A stretch of 24,498 bases of DNA from positions 1 to 24,498 of the forward strand of contig CAZHSR010000009.1 of the NCBI GenBank assembly GCA_964535155.1, in the 5' to 3' direction. The notes beneath the pieces are model-generated. The model made no database searches and was not told the origin of the DNA. It saw nothing but the letters and a program-made list of their open reading frames with translations. The DNA is from JAGPFW01 sp964535155 (GTDB taxonomy: Bacteria; Patescibacteriota; WWE3; UBA101185; UBA10185). A program made the position numbers and the translations under genes. Below, piece by piece: positions 8,487 to 15,890 of the stretch (within the stretch, counting starts at the first letter, position 1; every line of letters starts with the position of its first letter).

Positions 8487-9577
8487 AAATAGGAGTTAAT
8501 TCAAGACTACTTCAAAAGGGGAATGGTGGTATTCCCCACTATATTAAATGTCTATACAATGAGTTGCAGCAGAGTGATGAAAGTAACACCTATGTTTTTC
8601 TTCAAGACGATGAAAGTATTGCATCAGGTATTACATCAATATTTAAGTTCCCCTTGGATTCGCTTAGAGCCTTTTTGTTTGATAATTTTTTTGTCAATAA
8701 TCTTATAAAAAAAGAAAAGATAGATGTTTTCCATGGTCCTTCTTGTATATTGCCAATTTTTAAGATACGAGGGGTTCGCTATGTTGTGACTGTGCACGAT
8801 TTAGCCTTTTTAAAAGTCCCTTGGATGTATGGGTTTTTCTACAAGGCGTATTATTTTTTGGCTTTGTATGTTTCTTTAAGAGCCGCTGATATTATAGTTA
8901 CAGATTCCATCAGTGCAAAGGAGGATATAATGAAGTTTTATGGAACAAATGCCTCCAAAATAAGGGTAGTCCCTTTGGGTGTGGATGAGGTGTTTTGGAA
9001 TTCACCACAAGAAGAGAAAAGATTTTTTGAAGAAAAATACTTTTTATCTGTTGCGACCCACCCTAGAAGAAAGAACATACTAGGTGTCCTAGAAGCATTT
9101 TCTCAAAGTAGCCTCGTCCAAGAGTATCATTATGTTGTTATAGGTACTATTTTTGATGAGAAGTTTCGTAATGAATTGTCTGTCAGGATAAATAGTCTCG
9201 GGTTATCTGAAAGAGTTCATCTTCTCGGATATGTCGAAATTAATGATATGGTTAATCTTTACCGTAAGGCCTCCTTTCTTATTTACCCTTGCTATTATGA
9301 TGGTTTTAGTTTTCCTGTCCTTGAGGCTATGGCTTCAAAATGTCCAGTAATTGCTTCGAATACTAGCACATTTCCTGAATTGGTCCCAGATGATCATTGG
9401 CTAGTAGATCCATATAATGTTGCAGATATTAGATGTAAAATGGAAGAAATTGTTAGTTTAAGTGAGCAGGATAGAGCAAAAATGATTTCCACAAACCTTC
9501 TTTTCTCACAAAAGTTTACTTGGCAGAATACAACTTCAGGTATGAAAGGCATTTTTGACCAGTTGAAATTTGAATGA
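8483..9577 (+). CDS. Glycosyltransferase family 4 (GT-B fold)
   Basis: The 364-residue protein begins with MKIGVNSRLL and GNGGIPHY (residues 13-20), the glycine-rich acceptor-side loop of GT4 enzymes. It then has VHDLAFL (104-110), a typical RVVPLGVD linker (161-168), THPRRKNI with donor-phosphate-contacting basic residues (192-199), and the C-terminal signature DGFSFPVLEAMA (273-284). The signature's first acidic residue is Asp rather than Glu, giving DX7E in place of EX7E. Mannosyl-, glucosyl- and rhamnosyltransferases all occur in this family, so the sugar is uncertain. No Shine-Dalgarno is visible; the ATG overlaps the stop of the small upstream frame. The gene closes the first polysaccharide cluster and is followed after 12 nt by the AftD-like gene. 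Confidence 0.85.
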   Translation: MKIGVNSRLLQKGNGGIPHYIKCLYNELQQSDESNTYVFLQDDESIASGITSIFKFPLDSLRAFLFDNFFVNNLIKKEKIDVFHGPSCILPIFKIRGVRYVVTVHDLAFLKVPWMYGFFYKAYYFLALYVSLRAADIIVTDSISAKEDIMKFYGTNASKIRVVPLGVDEVFWNSPQEEKRFFEEKYFLSVATHPRRKNILGVLEAFSQSSLVQEYHYVVIGTIFDEKFRNELSVRINSLGLSERVHLLGYVEINDMVNLYRKASFLIYPCYYDGFSFPVLEAMASKCPVIASNTSTFPELVPDDHWLVDPYNVADIRCKMEEIVSLSEQDRAKMISTNLLFSQKFTWQNTTSGMKGIFDQLKFE

Positions 9578-9589
9578 TCCCATTTTCTT

Positions 9590-12143
9590 ATGTGGCAAAA
9601 ATCATTATATTTTAAAGTCATGGGGCGTTTTTTTCACCTAAGGAATTTTTTTTATTATCTTGCTCTTTTTACGATACTATTCATATTATTTTACAATTCG
9701 GAAATAATAGTAGATTCTCGCTTAGATTTGTGTATAAATCCTATTGAGACCTTTAAAACCTATTTTTTTACATGGCACTCTGGGCTTGCTCTTGGTCAGG
9801 ATTACACCACTATGAGTTCTTATATATTCCCACTTGGGTTTTTTTATTACCTATTTACTTCCCTAGGTAATATTTATTTAGCGCAGGCTTTGATCTACTC
9901 TTCATTTCTCTTTATAGGATATTATTTCTTTGTTAGGTTTGCAGAGGTTGAGTTTAACAATCACTCTATAGGTAACCCTATCGGTGCTTTTCTGTATATA
10001 TTTAATCTTTATGTACTCACTAATCTTACGGCCTCTTACTTTAATTTGACCCTGCCCTACCTTATTTTACCAGCTCAGCTATTTTTTCTTAGAAAGATAC
10101 TTTTATTAAAAAACTCCTACAGAAATATATTCTTCTTTGCTTTGGCAACATTGTTTATGGGTGGCATTAACCCCCCGATGGTGGCAATAAATCTCATCGT
10201 TATATTCGTTTATGTTTTGCATATGACCATAAGTTTTAAATTAAGTATTAAGTATTTAGTAAAGAGGCTGTTATTATGTTTCTTACTAAGTCTATTAATC
10301 AATATGTTTTGGATACTAGGTCTTTTGTATAGCTGGTCCGTGATTTCTGCAGAGGCCTTTAGCGTTGTTTTATCAGAATCCATTTTTATGCATAGTGACA
10401 GCTCTTCATATGCTAATGTATTTAGAACGCTCGGTTTGTGGGCTTTTGATAAGTCTCATAATGGGATTTCATACTTCAATTATCATAAAACCTATCTGGA
10501 GGAACCCCTTCTAATAATCTCTATGTTCATACTACCTCTCCTTTGTTTAAGTACCCCCCTGTTAATCCATAATTATAAAAATAAAAATAGAAATAGAAAT
10601 AGAAATTGGATCTATATCCTCGTTATCTTTTCTGTTGTGATGACCGTAGCTTCTCACCAATCTTTATTTTCCGACATCTATGTTTGGTGCTATGAGAATG
10701 TTCCCCTGTTTTCCATGTTCAGGAGTAACTATAAATTTATACAGGTGTACATATTAGCCTTGTCCCTTTTATTGTCTATACTAATATCCGAACTTGAAAG
10801 GCAAAAAATGAAAAAAATTGTTCTGATTTTTTCGTTAATGGTTATCTCATTAAATTCTTTTCCTTTCTTTACTGGAAGAATTTTTAATGAGAAGGTAAAA
10901 ATCTCAATACCAGGATACTATCATGATGCCAGAGAATATTTTGAAGCCAAAAAAATTAATAGTCGTATCTTTTTGCTTCCTGCTCAGTATGGTTCAGTAT
11001 ATACTTGGGGTTTTACGAGTGGAAATCCAGAGTTATTATGGAATAAGGGTCTGGTTGCTCGTCAACCCATAACATCTAAGGATCGTAGTAATAAAATAAC
11101 ACTTTCTCTTTATGAGGGCATTCTAAATAAAGATTATATATACTCAGACTACCTTCTTGGGTTGTTGAATGTTACTCACATTGTTCAGAGGAACGACTTT
11201 GATTGGAAGTATTACAGTGATATATCCCAATCTCCTCAAACAATTGTGGATGCCCTAAAGCCTTATGAGAAGATAATTTCTTTTGGGGATCTGGATATTT
11301 ATGAGGGTCCTGTGGATAAATTCCTCCCATGTTTTTATACTCCTAATGTAATACTCGAACCCGCAGAAAATTCTATAAATAAATTGATTTCTTCTCAATC
11401 ATATGGGTATCGTCTCGCTGTGTATCCGCACGAGTCAGGTGTTACTGTAAAATCTAATATGATTACCCCAATCATAGAATACAAAAAGATTAANNNNNNN
11501 NNNTACAAAATATCGCGTTAGCATACATAAAGCTAAAGATGCCTTCCCTCTTATATATGGTGAGTCTTTTCATAGTGGGTGGAAAAGCTATATAGTGCCT
11601 CCTGTAAGACATACTATTAGTTTTGATGAGGCTGATTACAAAATTATTGAAGGAAATGAAGATACTCAGGCCAATATAAAGGAGATACAGCATTTTATAG
11701 ACAACGGTTATATTTCTTCCGTTGGCTATCAAAAAAATTCTGTGACACATATTCGTACACAAAGTAGTGAGGAGAAATTGAAGGCTGGTGACATTTACGA
11801 CATAGATTTTATATCCAAGAACTTCCAGGGTACTATTCAAAATGACAATTTACTTGAAGGCTCTTTCTATGATACTTGGCTTATTAAGCCTTTAAAGGAG
11901 AAGAATCATATTATGGCTAATGGTTACGCTAACTCTTGGATTATTGATCCAGAGGAGCTCTGCAGGGGTAATGATAAGTGTATAAGGAATCCGGATGGGA
12001 CTTATGATATAGATTTGATTATAGAATATTGGCCTCAGCGTCTTTTGTATATAGGTTTATTTGTTTCTGGCACCACAATATTCTTCTGTTCTTTAGCTTT
12101 AATTTTGTCTCTTTCGAAGAAAAGAGGAGTTTTCTCAGTATAG
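9590..12143 (+). CDS. AftD/DUF3367-like GT-C membrane glycosyltransferase, split by an assembly gap
   Basis: Two parts, 9590-11493 and 11504-12143, belong to one gene of about 848 residues. After a first membrane helix (about residues 20-36) comes the signature of AftD-type alpha-(1->3)-arabinofuranosyltransferase-family proteins: DSRLDL (42-47), INP, W62, LGQ (68-70) and YIFPLGFF (78-85). About ten more membrane helices follow, then an extracytoplasmic C-terminal region, a GESFHSGWKSY motif after the gap and a last helix near the end. Such GT-C enzymes use polyprenyl-phosphate sugars outside the membrane. Arabinose is not implied in this organism. The ten-N run puts the halves out of frame, but 0 or 3 missing bases join them; with 3 the seam would read IN-P-TKYRV. 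The start may be ATG 9590 or ATG 9620, the latter with TATATT 8 nt upstream. Confidence 0.75.
10580..10606 (+). repeat. AATAGA/AATAAA hexanucleotide tandem repeat inside the AftD-like gene
   Basis: Alternating AAT and AAA/AGA codons form a short tandem repeat that encodes N-K-N-R-N-R-N-R-N. It sits in a basic loop between two membrane helices, so gain or loss of a 6-nt unit would keep the frame and only change loop length. Confidence 0.7.
11494..11503. other. Assembly gap of ten Ns
   Basis: Ten Ns lie inside the AftD-like coding region. The reading frames on the two sides agree only if the true gap is a multiple of three (0 or 3 nt being simplest), so the ten Ns are a placeholder rather than a measured length. 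Confidence 0.95.
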
Positions 12144-12181
12144 TACATATGTATAATTCTTTTATCTAGGCTATAAAACTA

Positions 12182-13756
12182 ATGTTAAATCACATAATTT
12201 ATAAATATAACGATATGAGCTTCATATTTTATCAGTATATTTCGGGGACCTTTCGGATTTCCCAACTTGGACCAGTTGATTACTTATCGCATATTTCAAC
12301 AAGGTATTTTGTGGAGCATTTTGGTGTTATATTGGGACTAAACATTTTGGGGTTCTCCTTTATTATATTATCAATAATTTTCTGTTATTCTCTGTTTCTT
12401 AGTCATTTAAAAAGCAGAATCATCTCAATCTTCTTTTCCATTATTTATTCATTGTCTATTTATTATACCTACAGACTTACTTCACTTACTCCTAGTTTAT
12501 ACATAGTTTTTATTTTTCCATTAACAATTTATCTGTTGAAAAAAAGAATTAAACCAATCTATTTAGGTACCATAAACCTTTTCTTTTTATGTTTAAGCAG
12601 TTATTACGCATTCTTTTCCGCCATTTTAATTGGTCTTTGGTATCTATACGACAAAAAGTTTAAATACATCCTTATTTTCTCACTTCCCTTAATTTTAGGA
12701 ATCCTTTTAGTCTTTCTCCCTATCCTAAAACAAAACACCTACCTTGGAACTTATGAAAAAGGGACTTCACAAACAGTTTATCGCCCCATAGAAGACTGGT
12801 ATAACCTCTCATTTCGCCCCTGGTACTTCTTTATTCCGCCAAAAACATCCCTCTTTTTTGGTGATCTTTCCAATAATATTCACAATAAAATCTCTTCAAC
12901 TGGATATTATTTAACTCAAAATTATATGGAAGAAGAAATGGCAGGAAGTTACATGGGTTGGCACTTTCTTTTGGGAATGGCCTTTGTTGCCACACTTCTT
13001 TTATTACAAAAGTATAAGCACAAAGAATATTTAGTTTTTAAATCCGTTTATGAAAATAAAGAAATGATTTTCCGTAGCTTTTTTATAATCTTTTGCATCC
13101 TTTTAATATCGGGACCCCCTTCGATTACAATTAAGGGTCTAGAAATATATACTCCAACTTATCTTTTGTATTACATTGTTCCAGTCTTTAGAACCCTTGT
13201 TAGATGGGCAGTAGTAATTTATCTTTTTGTTTTAATAATAAATGCTTATTTAGTGCAGGATTTATACAATTTATTGAAGAAGCCTTGGCAAAAAGTGGCA
13301 TTTCTTCTTGGGTTTTTGGGCTTAAACTTTGTAATTTTTGCAGTTAAGATTCCGGTTATTAATGTAAAAGAGCCTCCACATGAAATTGCTTTTGTTAAAA
13401 AGGCTTTTCCTGATACCGTGAAATATGCAGTTTATCCAAAAGGGGATTATTATTCTATTTTTTGGATAATTTCACATGAAGACTTTTTAATAAATCCTCA
13501 AGATTATGTTGATGCTGAAACTGGTTTTGATTCTAAAGTGTTTTCTGAAAACTTGCTGAGTCCTGAAGGTGTTGAAGATTTGATTGATAGGGGAGCCTCC
13601 TACTTGATTTTTTATTCTGATAAGGTTGATGTTTTGGTCTTGCAGGAGGAATTTGAGTGGGTGGAAAATGTGGATTCTCTTGTAGAGTTTTTTGAGGAGA
13701 ATTTTGGTGAGGTTATATATGAGGAAAAAGGGATTCGGGTTTTTGAAAGAAGATAG
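12182..13756 (+). CDS. Multi-pass membrane protein, YfhO/GT-C-like, apparently lacking the first helix
   Basis: This 524-residue protein has about ten hydrophobic segments between residues 50 and 400, a conserved-looking PVFRTLVRWAVVIYLF stretch (about 338-353), and a soluble C-terminal region of about 130 residues rich in acidic residues. This is the general plan of YfhO-like and other GT-C-type proteins common in CPR genomes, which handle lipid-linked sugars outside the membrane. The N-terminus starts directly in a loop-like segment (residues 1-45); relatives normally begin with a membrane helix. A TAG at 12167-12169 blocks any longer frame, so the gene may be 5' truncated. TATAAA at 12172-12177 lies 4 nt before the ATG, a weak -10 candidate. 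No enzymatic motif can be assigned with confidence. Confidence 0.65.
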   Translation: MLNHIIYKYNDMSFIFYQYISGTFRISQLGPVDYLSHISTRYFVEHFGVILGLNILGFSFIILSIIFCYSLFLSHLKSRIISIFFSIIYSLSIYYTYRLTSLTPSLYIVFIFPLTIYLLKKRIKPIYLGTINLFFLCLSSYYAFFSAILIGLWYLYDKKFKYILIFSLPLILGILLVFLPILKQNTYLGTYEKGTSQTVYRPIEDWYNLSFRPWYFFIPPKTSLFFGDLSNNIHNKISSTGYYLTQNYMEEEMAGSYMGWHFLLGMAFVATLLLLQKYKHKEYLVFKSVYENKEMIFRSFFIIFCILLISGPPSITIKGLEIYTPTYLLYYIVPVFRTLVRWAVVIYLFVLIINAYLVQDLYNLLKKPWQKVAFLLGFLGLNFVIFAVKIPVINVKEPPHEIAFVKKAFPDTVKYAVYPKGDYYSIFWIISHEDFLINPQDYVDAETGFDSKVFSENLLSPEGVEDLIDRGASYLIFYSDKVDVLVLQEEFEWVENVDSLVEFFEENFGEVIYEEKGIRVFERR

Positions 13757-13777
13757 ACTTAACCTTTTTGGAAAAAA

Positions 13778-13859
13778 TTAAGATCAGGTACTTAAAAAGC
13801 CTAGGACTGATTAACATCTTTAGTGGTGTGCTAAAGGGTCGTCAGCCACCCGATCTTAA
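13778..13859 (+). other. Nested inverted-repeat structure in a 229-nt intergenic region
   Basis: TTAAGATC (13778-13785) pairs with GATCTTAA (13852-13859). GGT (13787-13789) pairs with ACC (13848-13850). GGaCTGA (13804-13810) pairs with TCAGCC (13842-13847) with one bulged A. CTTTAG (13818-13823) pairs with CTAAAG (13831-13836) around a 7-nt loop. The helices nest to give about 23 pairs in 82 nt. A GGTG in the loop could also pair with CACC at 13847-13850 as an alternative or pseudoknot. No T-run follows directly, so it is not a standard terminator. It could be a small RNA, a leader element, or an end of a lost IS200/IS605-type element. No good protein reading frame is seen in 13757-13985. Confidence 0.5.
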
Positions 13860-13951
13860 ATGTCTCAATTTTAACAGGAATTTTTTATTTTTTCGATTAG
13901 GAAGTTTTCCTTTTATAGAGATAATATTGCCCCATGTCATACATTTTCATA

Positions 13952-13980
13952 TTGCAACTCAAATTGAGAAATGGTAAATT
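13952..13980 (+). promoter_or_regulatory. Promoter for the coiled-coil gene (TTGCAA-17-TAAATT)
   Basis: TTGCAA (13952-13957) and TAAATT (13975-13980) are 17 nt apart, and the -10-like hexamer is 5 nt before the ATG at 13986. This predicts an mRNA with almost no leader. Confidence 0.45.
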
Positions 13981-13985
13981 AATTT

Positions 13986-14732
13986 ATGCCTAAAAATCCT
14001 AATACAGATTTCATTGATTTGACGGGAATTGTGGAAACTCCAGAAAATAAACTTTTAATTGCCCTTTGTAAAGGCTTTAATTCTTTGAAGTCTGATATTG
14101 TTTCTATGAAGCAAGACATTACAGAGCTAAAATCTGATGTTGCGGAACTAAAGTCCGATGTAGCAGAATTGAAGGAAGATGTGGCATTACTAAAACAAGA
14201 TGTGGCGCAATTAAAGATTGATGTAGCGGAACTAAAGACAGATGTAGCACAACTAAAAACCGATGTTGCACAACTAAAGACTGAAGTATCCCAATTAAAA
14301 GTGGCTGTGGCAGAAAATACAAAGAGTATCCAAAAGAATGCCTATTTGATAAAGAGAAACTACAAACTTATAACCTGCACCTCCAAAGAGAATCACGCAT
14401 TAGCTAAAGATGTTAGGGAAATAAAAGATACCTTGGGGAGACATGGCACGACACTAAAAAAGATTCAAGATTGGCAGGAGAAAACTAGACTTGATATTGC
14501 TGATTTTAAAATGCAGTCCTTTGGTCTGAATAAAAATATAGAAGAATTAAAGGAAAGAAGCCAGTATATGCCCACTATATATGATTCCACTGACGCCCTT
14601 ATGGGAGAGGTTAAGGCTAGTAGAGAAGACAGAGTTTTTGTAAATGCACGCATCCATCGTTGTGAAATTCGTTTATCCTATTTGGAAGGAGAAGATGAGA
14701 GGAATAGTAGGCTACTTGTCAAGCAATCCTAA
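13986..14732 (+). CDS. Heptad-repeat coiled-coil protein of unknown function
   Basis: The 248-residue protein has no signal peptide or membrane helix. After a 33-residue head come eleven back-to-back heptads (residues 34-110) of the form L-K-x-D-V-A-x. Leu or Met occupies one core position and Val or Ile the other in every unit, fitting a long parallel coiled coil of about 11 nm. The remainder (about 115-245) is charged and mostly helical, with weaker heptads. The repeats are visible as 21-nt units in the DNA (14085-14315), so the array can grow or shrink in frame. It resembles repetitive coiled-coil proteins common in CPR genomes, some next to nucleotidyltransferase genes. Its 3' end overlaps the convergent MNT gene by 14 nt. 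I cannot assign a function; a structural or scaffolding role is a guess. Confidence 0.75.
   Translation: MPKNPNTDFIDLTGIVETPENKLLIALCKGFNSLKSDIVSMKQDITELKSDVAELKSDVAELKEDVALLKQDVAQLKIDVAELKTDVAQLKTDVAQLKTEVSQLKVAVAENTKSIQKNAYLIKRNYKLITCTSKENHALAKDVREIKDTLGRHGTTLKKIQDWQEKTRLDIADFKMQSFGLNKNIEELKERSQYMPTIYDSTDALMGEVKASREDRVFVNARIHRCEIRLSYLEGEDERNSRLLVKQS
14085..14315 (+). repeat. Eleven tandem 21-nt units encoding coiled-coil heptads
   Basis: Each 21-nt unit encodes one heptad of the L-K-x-D-V-A-x type. The central units (about 14127-14280) are the most alike at DNA level; the first two and last two have diverged. The pattern also produces an open frame on the other strand that is only a shadow. 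Confidence 0.8.
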
Positions 14733-15048
14733 CTCCATGCCTCTTTACCTCCATTCCCAGCAAATAAGCAGGATCATTTAAATCTTCCTGAGTCATTGGA
14801 TGAGGTTCAATAAGCAAATCTATGTCTCTAGTTTTTCCCAAAAGTTTAACAAGCAATTCATGTCGCTTATTTTTAGCTTCATTTGTAATAATTGCCAAAT
14901 CGTAATCACTGTACTTATGGCTTTTTCCTGTAACCTGTGACCCAAAAAGATAAACTCCTTCAATTTTTAGGTCTTTTTTAATAAGTTCTATGTATTCTTG
15001 AAGCTTTTTTGTAGCTTCTTTTTTTATTTCTTGTTTTTTTCTATCCAT
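14719..15048 (-). CDS. Minimal nucleotidyltransferase (MNT), partner of HEPN protein
   Basis: Read on the minus strand from ATG at 15048, this is a 109-residue nucleotidyltransferase of the DNA polymerase beta superfamily. GSQVTGKSHKYSDYD gives the GSX10DXD signature (G36, S37, D48, D50), and RDIDLLI supplies the third Asp (D77). Such MNT proteins pair with HEPN RNases, in characterised cases as antitoxins that AMPylate the HEPN partner. A longer frame from 15129 exists, but the Met at 15048 overlaps the HEPN stop by only 8 nt and begins where family similarity begins, so I chose it. The order here is HEPN first, MNT second. The end overlaps the convergent coiled-coil gene by 14 nt. Confidence 0.82.
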   Translation of the reverse strand: MDRKKQEIKKEATKKLQEYIELIKKDLKIEGVYLFGSQVTGKSHKYSDYDLAIITNEAKNKRHELLVKLLGKTRDIDLLIEPHPMTQEDLNDPAYLLGMEVKRHGVRIA

Positions 15049-15403
15049 ATATAAAGTTGTTGGCAATTTTGCTCCATTTTTTGGTAAATTCTGGAGTTGC
15101 CTTCTTATAAAATTGATACTTATATTCATCGTATCTTGCCTCTAAATTAAATGTTGTTATCTCATCCAATTGGGCATATTGTTCCTTTGTAAAATCTATT
15201 CCTGTTTTTTGTGCAATCTTTGACAAATTATGTATCAAAGGTACTTCTTTTCTTTGTTGAGCAATTATTCCTTTAAGCAATTTCTCAAGCGAAAGGTGCC
15301 AGATGAATAACCCCCAATCCAGATGTTTGGTTTTTATCATGCTTAAAGCAGTCTCTTTGTTTCTTTCCGCCCCTTCAAAAAGTATCTTTTCTGGTTTAAT
15401 CAC
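15041..15403 (-). CDS. HEPN-domain protein, putative RNase toxin
   Basis: The 120-residue minus-strand protein has the all-helical HEPN layout: WHLSLEKLLKGII (residues 35-47), then R51-KEVPLI-H58, an RX6H version of the HEPN RNase motif, then FNLEARYDEYK (85-95), a typical HEPN ending. The Tyr that follows the His in HepT proteins (RX4HXY) is absent here; H58 is followed by N-L. If this pair is controlled by AMPylation it cannot be at that Tyr. The start is GTG at 15403-15401, with TATAAT on the same strand exactly 6 nt upstream, so translation probably begins on a leaderless mRNA. The MNT gene overlaps by 8 nt downstream. It could also act as a non-toxic substrate-binding HEPN of an MNT enzyme. 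Confidence 0.8.
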   Translation of the reverse strand: MIKPEKILFEGAERNKETALSMIKTKHLDWGLFIWHLSLEKLLKGIIAQQRKEVPLIHNLSKIAQKTGIDFTKEQYAQLDEITTFNLEARYDEYKYQFYKKATPEFTKKWSKIANNFIYG

Positions 15404-15409
15404 ATGCCA

Positions 15410-15415
15410 ATTATA
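15410..15415 (-). promoter_or_regulatory. -10 TATAAT for the HEPN-MNT pair
   Basis: On the minus strand TATAAT lies 6 nt before the GTG start at 15403. It is divergent from the 15471 gene's promoter within a 67-nt region. No good -35 is visible. Confidence 0.45.
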
Positions 15416-15432
15416 TCATGCGGTCTTTTACT

Positions 15433-15462
15433 TTGCCCATATCTTGCGTTCTAGGCTATAAT
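15433..15462 (+). promoter_or_regulatory. Promoter TTGCCC-18-TATAAT for the 15471 unit
   Basis: TTGCCC (15433-15438) and a perfect TATAAT (15457-15462) are 18 nt apart; the ATG at 15471 follows 8 nt after the -10. The transcript would have little or no leader. Confidence 0.55.
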
Positions 15463-15470
15463 GTAAACCG

Positions 15471-15890
15471 ATGACAAATCCTGTTGCCACAAATAACCTA
15501 ATAATAGCCCTTGCCTTCCTTGTCATTCCCTTTTTTCTATTTCTTCCTGTAGAAAAGTGGATTTCAAAACTTTTAGAAATTAAAATTCCAAAAACCGCCT
15601 TTCTCTTTGCAATTCCAACACTTCTAGCCTTCTTTGCCTCCCTTCAACTTGGCCTTGTGGGCATAATTTTATTTTTTCTTGCCATTTTTAACACATGGGC
15701 ATTCCTTTTTGCCTTTAACTCCAACAGAAAGTACACTTACATTTTGGCATTAATCTTTTTGGGCTTAACTCCTTTTTTGCTCATTTTAAAACTCGATAAA
15801 ATTGCCGAATACTTTGCGGTACTTTGCTATTTAGCTTTAGTAGTAGGCGTTACAAAGGATATTTTTTATGAAAAACTTTTTAAAGAATAA
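15471..15890 (+). CDS. Small four-helix membrane protein, unknown function
   Basis: The 139-residue protein is almost entirely hydrophobic, with about four membrane helices (roughly residues 9-27, 42-72 as a pair, 88-106 and 112-128) joined by short loops, and it ends in a charged tail. I recognise no family motif. It is the first gene of a two-gene unit: its last 23 nt overlap the start of the next gene, which encodes an exported multi-pass protein, so the two products probably act together in the membrane. Its own promoter-like sequence (TTGCCC-18-TATAAT) ends 8 nt before the ATG. Confidence 0.65.
   Translation: MTNPVATNNLIIALAFLVIPFFLFLPVEKWISKLLEIKIPKTAFLFAIPTLLAFFASLQLGLVGIILFFLAIFNTWAFLFAFNSNRKYTYILALIFLGLTPFLLILKLDKIAEYFAVLCYLALVVGVTKDIFYEKLFKE

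Noticed and set aside
11490..11840. Minus-strand frame across the N gap
   Set aside because: It crosses the Ns and lies opposite the clearly coding C-terminal part of the AftD-like gene.
13768..13977. A 69-residue plus-strand reading frame after the second large membrane protein
   Set aside because: It starts at TTG, has no coding character, and runs through the inverted-repeat structure and the promoter of the coiled-coil gene.
14085..14315. Tandem repeats considered as a CRISPR array
   Set aside because: The units are contiguous with no spacers and encode a regular coiled coil.
14119..14322. Minus-strand frame rich in L, P, Q and H opposite the coiled-coil gene
   Set aside because: It is a by-product of the 21-nt repeats that encode the heptads on the plus strand.
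15049..15129. Longer N-terminus for the MNT gene starting at 15129
   Set aside because: The extra 27 residues lie in the HEPN coding region and do not resemble the family; the ATG at 15048 gives an 8-nt overlap and a normal length.
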